Origin: Solea solea
Taxonomy: Eukaryota > Chordata > Actinopteri > Pleuronectiformes > Soleidae
Assembly: GCF_958295425.1 (NCBI RefSeq)
Contig: NC_081146.1
Span: forward strand, 9,373,485 to 9,437,484
Direction of reading: 5' to 3'
DNA length: 64,000 nucleotides
Below the pieces are notes generated by a model. That model searched no databases and was not told the DNA's origin. It saw only the letters and a program-made list of their open reading frames with translations. Positions 61,302 to 64,000 of the stretch are shown here, piece by piece. The translations under genes and the position numbers were made by a program. Position 1 is the first letter of the stretch. The number at the start of each line of letters is the position of its first letter.

Positions 61302-61302
<1 letters not shown>
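44924..61302 (+). CDS. dgat1: Diacylglycerol O-acyltransferase 1 (17 coding exons, 508 aa)
   Basis: The product is an ER membrane enzyme that transfers an acyl group from acyl-CoA to diacylglycerol, the last step of triacylglycerol synthesis (MBOAT family, ACAT/DGAT1 branch). Coding exons: 44924-45165, 47128-47215, 49891-49931, 50332-50417, 54113-54165, 54585-54690, 56800-56928, 57313-57381, 57610-57713, 58184-58222, 58390-58431, 58544-58588, 59165-59277, 59695-59760, 60387-60474, 60619-60681, 61150-61302. All introns are GT-AG, phases agree throughout, and the total is 1,527 nt including TGA. Landmarks: cytosolic Arg-rich N-terminus (RRRR at 13-16), [14 protein letters not shown] at 97-110, [11 protein letters not shown] in exon 9, FYNDWWN at 381-387, Asn399 in WNIPVHKW, catalytic His436 in FFHEYLVSVP. 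Human DGAT1 is 488 aa; the extra length is mostly N-terminal. No frameshift or lost residue. Fish carry a and b paralogues and I cannot tell which this is. Confidence 0.97.
45166..47127 (+). other. dgat1 intron 1
   Basis: Phase 2 intron of 1,962 bp. It holds a dispersed element copy at about 45,636-45,940. The rest is AT-rich with no exon recognised. Confidence 0.8.
45636..45940. mobile_element. Non-autonomous element copy in dgat1 intron 1
   Basis: Starts AAAGGTCCAGTCTGTAACAT and contains CACTGTAGTTCCTTGAC near its end. It is related in block order to 22,800-23,150. Both ends are eroded. Confidence 0.4.
47128..47215 (+). CDS. dgat1: dgat1 exon 2
   Basis: Encodes residues 81-110, [15 protein letters not shown] then [15 protein letters not shown]. 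This is the conserved start of the membrane domain and the first transmembrane segment. The acceptor is TCTGTAG, the donor GTAAG, and the exon ends in phase 0. Confidence 0.97.
47615..48194 (+). pseudogene. THAP-domain gene remnant, two exons, in-frame TGA
   Basis: The frame from 47,615 has no ATG at the expected start. It reads through [15 protein letters not shown] and [15 protein letters not shown], stops at TGA (47,858-47,860), and continues in the same frame as [15 protein letters not shown]. The C2CH zinc ligands of a THAP DNA-binding domain are all there: Cys codons at 47,705 and 47,720, Cys at 47,882 and His at 47,891. After the domain, AAAG is followed by GCAAGT (47,904-47,909), a perfect GC-type donor. 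An acceptor at 48,116-48,117 would join in frame to a Lys-rich tail ([20 protein letters not shown]) ending at TAA 48,192-48,194. An AATAAA follows at 48,232. The stop and lost start make it a pseudogene unless spliced around. Confidence 0.65.
48232..48237 (+). terminator. Poly(A) signal of the THAP remnant
   Basis: AATAAA 38 bp after the predicted TAA of the THAP second exon and inside the same element. It could in principle cause premature polyadenylation of dgat1 transcripts within intron 2, but that is inference. Confidence 0.4.
48502..48621 (-). pseudogene. Short minus-strand frame converging on the THAP remnant
   Basis: Reads from an ATG at 48,621 to TAA at 48,502 for 39 residues. It includes [15 protein letters not shown] and a [17 protein letters not shown] end with Cys and His spaced C-x4-C-x2-H. 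It lies inside the inverted-repeat element and points towards the THAP frame. The family is unknown. It may be the last exon of a second element gene, or chance. Confidence 0.35.
48934..49006 (+). tRNA. tRNA-Trp(CCA)-like sequence, probably a pseudogene or SINE head
   Basis: The 73-nt segment begins GACTCTGTGGTGCAACAGTA and ends CATGTCAGGGTCA. The seven acceptor-stem positions all pair (one G-T). The anticodon loop CTCCAGA gives CCA (tryptophan), with four of five stem pairs kept. The T-loop core TTCAAAT is intact and the B box is good. The D-arm is disrupted, one T-stem pair is lost and there is one extra base there. Most likely a decayed tRNA-Trp copy or a tRNA-Trp-derived SINE, not a working tRNA. 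Confidence 0.5.
49891..49931 (+). CDS. dgat1: dgat1 exon 3
   Basis: Encodes [13 protein letters not shown] plus two bases of Arg124. It continues the first membrane segment into the loop after it. Acceptor TTACAG, donor GTGAGT, ends in phase 2. Confidence 0.97.
49932..50331 (+). other. dgat1 intron 3
   Basis: 400 bp, phase 2. Includes an ACA run near 50,157. Otherwise plain. Confidence 0.8.
50332..50417 (+). CDS. dgat1: dgat1 exon 4
   Basis: Completes Arg124 and encodes [18 protein letters not shown] through [10 protein letters not shown]. The block is strongly conserved in DGAT1 and leads into the second membrane segment. Donor GTAAGT, phase 1. Confidence 0.97.
50471..50690 (+). mobile_element. 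tRNA-derived SINE remnant
   Basis: The start AACCAGAAGGTTGGTGGATT followed by GATCCCC is a decayed tRNA B-box region. The tail CAAAGCGCTTTGACTGGTCA followed by CTAGAAAAGCACTAAATATA and TACAGACC is the typical 3' end of a common fish SINE. The middle is partly deleted. Confidence 0.6.
51133..51160. repeat. GGGA tetranucleotide repeat
   Basis: About seven near-perfect GGGA units on the + strand inside a longer purine-rich tract (51,130-51,300). Confidence 0.9.
53230..53753 (-). repeat. Dispersed repeat family, copy C (in dgat1 intron 4)
   Basis: Opposite orientation to copies A and B. It ends TCTGTGTCCTAAGGGTTAAG, the reverse of the copy B start, and contains CTCCTTATATGGACATTCTG and TTTGCTCAGGTGTGTTTATA. 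It preserves the central part missing from copy B. Confidence 0.6.
54075..54097 (+). repeat. CT microsatellite upstream of dgat1 exon 5
   Basis: About 11 CT units ending 15 bp before exon 5. It forms the pyrimidine-rich part of the 3' splice site region. Confidence 0.85.
54113..54165 (+). CDS. dgat1: dgat1 exon 5
   Basis: Completes Val153 and encodes [17 protein letters not shown]. Acceptor TTTGACAG, donor GTGAGT, phase 0. Corresponds to the second hydrophobic segment of the family. Confidence 0.96.
54166..54584 (+). other. dgat1 intron 5
   Basis: 419 bp, phase 0. No feature beyond a T-rich tract near 54,493. Confidence 0.8.
54585..54690 (+). CDS. dgat1: dgat1 exon 6
   Basis: Encodes [18 protein letters not shown] then [17 protein letters not shown]. 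This is the next hydrophobic segment with the conserved FPAAVVL core. Acceptor CACTCAG, donor GTAAAA (weaker than its neighbours), phase 1. An alternative AG two bases downstream would break the frame. Confidence 0.95.
55291..55316. repeat. GT microsatellite in dgat1 intron 6
   Basis: Perfect run of 13 GT units. Confidence 0.9.
56764..56794 (+). repeat. CT microsatellite forming the exon 7 polypyrimidine tract
   Basis: About 15 CT units ending five bases before exon 7. The acceptor (CGTCAG) uses this repeat as its polypyrimidine tract. Confidence 0.9.
56800..56928 (+). CDS. dgat1: dgat1 exon 7
   Basis: Completes Val206 and encodes [18 protein letters not shown] then [18 protein letters not shown]. 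It carries the conserved TILFLKLxSYxDVNxWCR block, where a membrane segment passes into a basic cytosolic loop. Donor GTAAGT, phase 1. The loop at the exon 7/8 junction differs in length from human, as usual for this family. Confidence 0.96.
56929..57312 (+). other. dgat1 intron 7
   Basis: 384 bp, phase 1. No additional feature seen. Confidence 0.8.
57313..57381 (+). CDS. dgat1: dgat1 exon 8
   Basis: Completes Cys249 and encodes [18 protein letters not shown] then LSIK. It matches the HTVSYPDNLTYRD loop of mammalian DGAT1. Acceptor TTGCACAG, donor GTACGC, phase 1. Confidence 0.95.
57610..57713 (+). CDS. dgat1: dgat1 exon 9
   Basis: Completes Asp272 and encodes [20 protein letters not shown] then [27 protein letters not shown] is one of the most conserved DGAT1/ACAT-family blocks, near the acyl-CoA binding face. 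Donor GTGAGG, phase 0. Confidence 0.97.
57714..58183 (+). other. dgat1 intron 9
   Basis: 470 bp, phase 0. No additional feature seen. Confidence 0.8.
58184..58222 (+). CDS. dgat1: dgat1 exon 10
   Basis: A 39-nt microexon-sized piece encoding [13 protein letters not shown]. Phase 0 at both ends. Donor GTACAG. Confidence 0.95.
58390..58431 (+). CDS. dgat1: dgat1 exon 11
   Basis: Encodes [14 protein letters not shown], 42 nt, phase 0 at both ends. A TTC repeat (58,355-58,378) lies 11 bp upstream and forms part of its pyrimidine tract. Confidence 0.96.
58544..58588 (+). CDS. dgat1: dgat1 exon 12
   Basis: Encodes [15 protein letters not shown], 45 nt, phase 0 at both ends. Acceptor TGTCTAG, donor GTGAGT. 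Exons 10-12 could each be skipped without a frameshift. Confidence 0.96.
58589..59164 (+). other. dgat1 intron 12
   Basis: 576 bp, phase 0. Nearly half is one short inverted-repeat element (58,671-58,939). Confidence 0.85.
58671..58939. mobile_element. Short PIF/Harbinger-like non-autonomous element
   Basis: The left end is AGCTGGGGACACACCGC. The right end, read in reverse, is AGGTGGAGACACACTGC (14 of 17 positions agree). TTA flanks both sides (58,668-58,670 and 58,940-58,942), fitting the 3-bp TWA duplications of the PIF/Harbinger superfamily. The 269-bp body has no transposase frame. Confidence 0.6.
59165..59277 (+). CDS. dgat1: dgat1 exon 13 with the FYxDWW motif
   Basis: Encodes [18 protein letters not shown] then [19 protein letters not shown] plus two bases of Trp386. 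FYNDWW(N) is the family motif tied to fatty acyl-CoA binding. Donor GTAAGT, phase 2. Confidence 0.97.
59278..59694 (+). other. dgat1 intron 13
   Basis: 417 bp, phase 2. Contains a TTGTG-rich run near 59,356-59,377. Confidence 0.8.
59695..59760 (+). CDS. dgat1: dgat1 exon 14 with catalytic Asn
   Basis: Completes Trp386 and encodes [20 protein letters not shown] then L. The Asn of WNIPVHKW (residue 399) corresponds to human Asn378 of the MBOAT active site. Donor GTGAGT, phase 2. Confidence 0.97.
59761..60386 (+). other. dgat1 intron 14
   Basis: 626 bp, phase 2. AT-rich, nothing further recognised. Confidence 0.8.
60387..60474 (+). CDS. dgat1: dgat1 exon 15 with catalytic His
   Basis: Completes Arg408 and encodes [18 protein letters not shown] then [11 protein letters not shown]. 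His436 corresponds to human His415, the essential MBOAT histidine, and the Asn-His spacing of 37 residues is the same as in human. Donor GTAAGA, phase 0. Confidence 0.97.
60619..60681 (+). CDS. dgat1: dgat1 exon 16
   Basis: Encodes [18 protein letters not shown] then MAQ, near-identical to mammalian DGAT1. Acceptor TCTCAG, donor GTAAGA, phase 0. Confidence 0.97.
60682..61149 (+). other. dgat1 intron 16
   Basis: 468 bp, phase 0. T-rich tract before the acceptor, nothing further recognised. Confidence 0.8.
61150..61302 (+). CDS. dgat1: dgat1 exon 17: last coding exon
   Basis: Encodes [20 protein letters not shown], then the last membrane segment, [10 protein letters not shown] and a short tail RPEVEG before TGA (61,300-61,302). 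The C-terminus has about the usual length for the family. Confidence 0.97.

Positions 61303-61337
<35 letters not shown>
61303..61337 (+). repeat. AC microsatellite directly after the dgat1 stop codon
   Basis: A run of 17 AC units begins at the first base after TGA, so the 3' UTR opens with a variable-length repeat. Confidence 0.95.
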
Positions 61338-61341
<4 letters not shown>

Positions 61342-61754
61342 AAAGTCCGTACAACTTATGCCGTCTTCCTCCTACTTTGTCCCACTTTTCTTCAGCCTTT
61401 CACTCATACAAACAAACACATAAATGCCAGTAGTTGACAGTAGTGCAGTCAATTAATATTGTCCTCTACATGTCAGAATGAGCCGATCACTTATAAAAAA
61501 TAGAAATATCTTAAAACACTTCTGTCCAGTAACTGAATGGAAAGGAACGGTGATATTTTAATAATGCAGCTTACTGTGACTTACTCAGGTGACTTTTCTT
61601 CCAGTGTCTTACTAAAATGTTGTGTTGATAATTTATTGTGTTTGGTACAAAATCAGCAACATGTAGGATAAGGAAGACGTTTTTGTAATGATTCATGTTT
61701 TTTATTCTCTTCCAATGTGGGCACTATGGTGACTGTAGCTGATTTTAAAAAGTA

Positions 61755-61760
61755 AATAAA
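61755..61760 (+). terminator. dgat1: dgat1 proximal poly(A) signal
   Basis: AATAAA within AAATAAATAATG, 453 bp after the stop, followed by T/GT-rich sequence at about 61,773-61,790. Confidence 0.55.
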
Positions 61761-62036
61761 TAATGAATTTAATGTTTCTGTGTTTCTGCTTCATTGTAAG
61801 CTAAATGTTGTTCTCATTGGGTCTCAATGTGTATTATTATTATTATTGTTATATTTTAGGACAATGACCAGCATCATTACTCTTTGTTTCTTTTTTTACA
61901 TTATCTGGTATACAGCACATAATATTTTATGTACCGATTTTGTTTTTACATCAAGAAAACAGGCACAAAATCTCAATGAATGTTTTATCTCATCCTAGTA
62001 TAATCTAGTATAATTGCTGTCAAATGTGTGTCTGAA

Positions 62037-62042
62037 AATAAA
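62037..62042 (+). terminator. dgat1: dgat1 distal poly(A) signal
   Basis: AATAAA within TGAAAATAAACAC, preceded by GTGTGTCT. A T-rich stretch follows from about 62,080. Confidence 0.55.
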
Positions 62043-62060
62043 CACTCACAGAGTTCAAAT

Positions 62061-63840
62061 CTTTAAAAATCTTCTTCTTAATTGTACATTCTTTTTTTTA
62101 TTATTATTTGAATTGTTTCTCAGTTTTTTTTAGCCAGGCCCCAGTATTTTTTTCTTCCCAGATCAGATCATAAGATAACATGTATCACATCTTAATGTTG
62201 GGCATAAACAAATTCCACAGTTTCAGACTGAACTACAGAAAAACCATCCAATAACTTTGGTGTCATTGTAGACCTGCATTTCATTAGACCTATAGTTCCA
62301 AAGATCTTGGGAACCCCTGGATCAGAGCTTCACACAGATGTCTTGCGTCCATGCTTTGTTGGAAAGTCAATCAAATGACACAGCTGTGGAAAAACAACTA
62401 AAAAGAGAGAAGACAAGTGACAACAGAGCCATGAAAATGATTCTTGCACCTGTGCATGAATGGTGGACAAAAGTCCATCAATCATGATCTTGTCAGTTAA
62501 ACTTAACCACGCGACAGCCGTCGTCTTCCAACACAAGTCTCAATAAGTGCAGCGCCTTCCAACTAAGGAATTCCTTTCCACCAATCACGGATCATGTGTA
62601 CTGCTGTATGAGCACTATACTCTTCTTGCCATTACTGTAATTGCCAGTCTTCTGTTATTTAATTCAGGTCCCTGTTGGCTGCAGCTCACAATATACATCC
62701 CACAACACCAGGCAGTGCGTTATTTCCACAGACATGTACAGACTTTGTCTTTATTGTGCTGGGTTTTGCACAGACATACAGACTCTTCGCACCGCTTCTT
62801 TCCTTATTGTGGATCAAGGCTTGTGCGCCAGTCAAAAACACTAAGGTCACGCCCATCTTGTGGGATACATTAGTTTTTTTCCACTTTTTTTTTTTAAAAC
62901 AACAACATGTGTCTTTATTTATCTCCTCAATGACATATGAAATCACATGAATAGTGTCACTTATGACAGGAGCGTCTGCTGAAAGCCGCGGATCATGAAC
63001 ATATAGCGTAAATGCCATTCACCGTGTCTCTCTGCTGTCTCCATAGATGTCCCCGACTAACCCTCTCTCTCTGATAGTCCAGTGTTCAGTCAAGCATTGA
63101 GCAGACCACGTGTTAAATCATTCATTTGTGATATTCATCCCTATCACGGTAGCCACCAGAATGAATAATCAACAACAACAACAGTGACAAAACATCATTT
63201 ACCACTCTGCCGCTACTGGACATCCAGGGCATCGAGTCACAAATGTTTACATGTGACAGTGTGTTTCTACGTGTCCGTGGTTCTGTCATCCTGACAGCGC
63301 TGTGAGCCTGTATCTCGTCAGGCTGACGGTGAATTAAACAGCACGTCTCCGTTGGCGTCTGTGTACCTGCTCTGCAAGTGTGACATTTAGTTAAACAGTC
63401 GTCTGTGGGAATCACAGTGTAGATGTGACAGCAGACACAGTATACTAAAGAGAATTATCTTGCACTTTAAATGGTCTAACTTGTTTTATCAGTATTTTAT
63501 TTTATTCCAAAAAAGGACTTAAGCATCTGTGTCACTAATGTGTAAAACATGTCTGGGGCCTGTCGTAGAGCATGTTTGCACTCACGTACACAAACGTGTG
63601 GCCATTTATTGTCTGGCTTTAAGAAAGGTTTGTTACAAAGAAGTCGATTTGTTGAACCTAACGTAAAGACAAGGAGACAAGACATATTTAAAGAGTTTAT
63701 TGCAAAAACCAGGAATGCTAAAGAGGCTGACAGGAGCCAGGTGAAGAGCTCCAGACAGTACGTGACTCAATCTGTTTCCTCTGCCATAGAGGGAAGAAGA
63801 CCTTCTGCATAAATGTGCTGGTCACAAGCTGTCAAGAGTT
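62061..63840. other. Non-genic stretch downstream of dgat1
   Basis: No exon recognised. Several frames of 60-110 codons overlap on both strands at 62,547-63,018, which argues against any being coding. The frame at 63,549-63,812 is Lys/Arg/Ser-rich without a recognised domain. Confidence 0.45.
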
Positions 63841-63967
63841 CACTGCAGATATCTTTGTTACTCGTTACTCGAGCTGCTTTATACTATGGTTTTGCCATTC
63901 ACACATCTTTCATACCTATTCACACGCTGCAACATGGGGTTAAGCGTCTTGCTCAAGGACACATGGA

Positions 63968-64000
63968 GCAGGGCAACATCTAAAACATGCAGGGCAGTGT
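63968..64000 (+). repeat. Start of a dispersed repeat cut by the window edge
   Basis: GAGCAGGGCAACATCTAAAA followed by CATGCAGGGCAGTGT matches the repeat at 30,129-30,219. The copy continues beyond the window. Confidence 0.5.

Larger units (their letters stand above)
61303..62060 (+). other. dgat1: dgat1 3' untranslated region (inferred)
   Basis: AT-rich sequence after the stop with two poly(A) signals (61,755 and 62,037). The end is inferred from the second signal; no transcript evidence is available here. Confidence 0.6.

Noticed and set aside
62547..63018. Overlapping frames of 67-110 codons on both strands downstream of dgat1
   Set aside because: Mutually overlapping, with no splice sites or domain; likely chance.
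63549..63812. 87-residue basic frame near the right edge
   Set aside because: No family recognised and no transcript signals. It could be part of a gene beyond the window but cannot be supported.

Overview
This is vertebrate genomic DNA, most probably from a percomorph teleost. It has spliced genes with GT-AG introns, dense CA/CT/AT microsatellites, and many dispersed repeats of kinds familiar from spiny-rayed fish: short inverted-repeat elements, tRNA-derived SINE remnants and truncated LINE tails ending in GGATGGAT-like motifs. I see no bacterial operon, CRISPR array or phage module.

The one gene I can reconstruct fully is a diacylglycerol O-acyltransferase 1 orthologue (dgat1, a or b paralogue unresolved). 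It lies on the + strand from 44,924 to 61,302 in 17 coding exons. All splice sites are canonical, every phase joins, and the product is 508 residues. It ends in the MBOAT catalytic core, with the FYxDWWN motif at 381-387, the conserved Asn at 399 and the catalytic His at 436. DGAT1 makes triacylglycerol in the ER membrane from diacylglycerol and acyl-CoA.

Layout. 443-604 is one well-bounded minus-strand exon of an unidentified neighbour that continues beyond the left edge. 605-44,700 is about 44 kb without a convincing gene. It holds microsatellites, several transposon copies with recognisable ends, a diverged tandem array at 43,771-44,280, and a few stretches that read like conserved non-coding elements. 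44,700-62,060 is dgat1 with its promoter, introns and 3' UTR. 62,060-64,000 holds no recognised gene and ends in the start of a dispersed repeat.

The most unusual structure is in dgat1 intron 2. A roughly 1.2-kb inverted-repeat-bounded element (47,607-48,800) carries the remains of a two-exon THAP-domain gene. All four zinc ligands are intact, but an in-frame TGA lies between them, and there is a perfect GC-type splice donor and a downstream poly(A) signal. A second short reading frame runs towards it from the other end. About 130 bp further on is a tRNA-Trp(CCA)-like sequence with a fully paired acceptor stem. I found no multi-gene 'system'. These are the items most worth checking.
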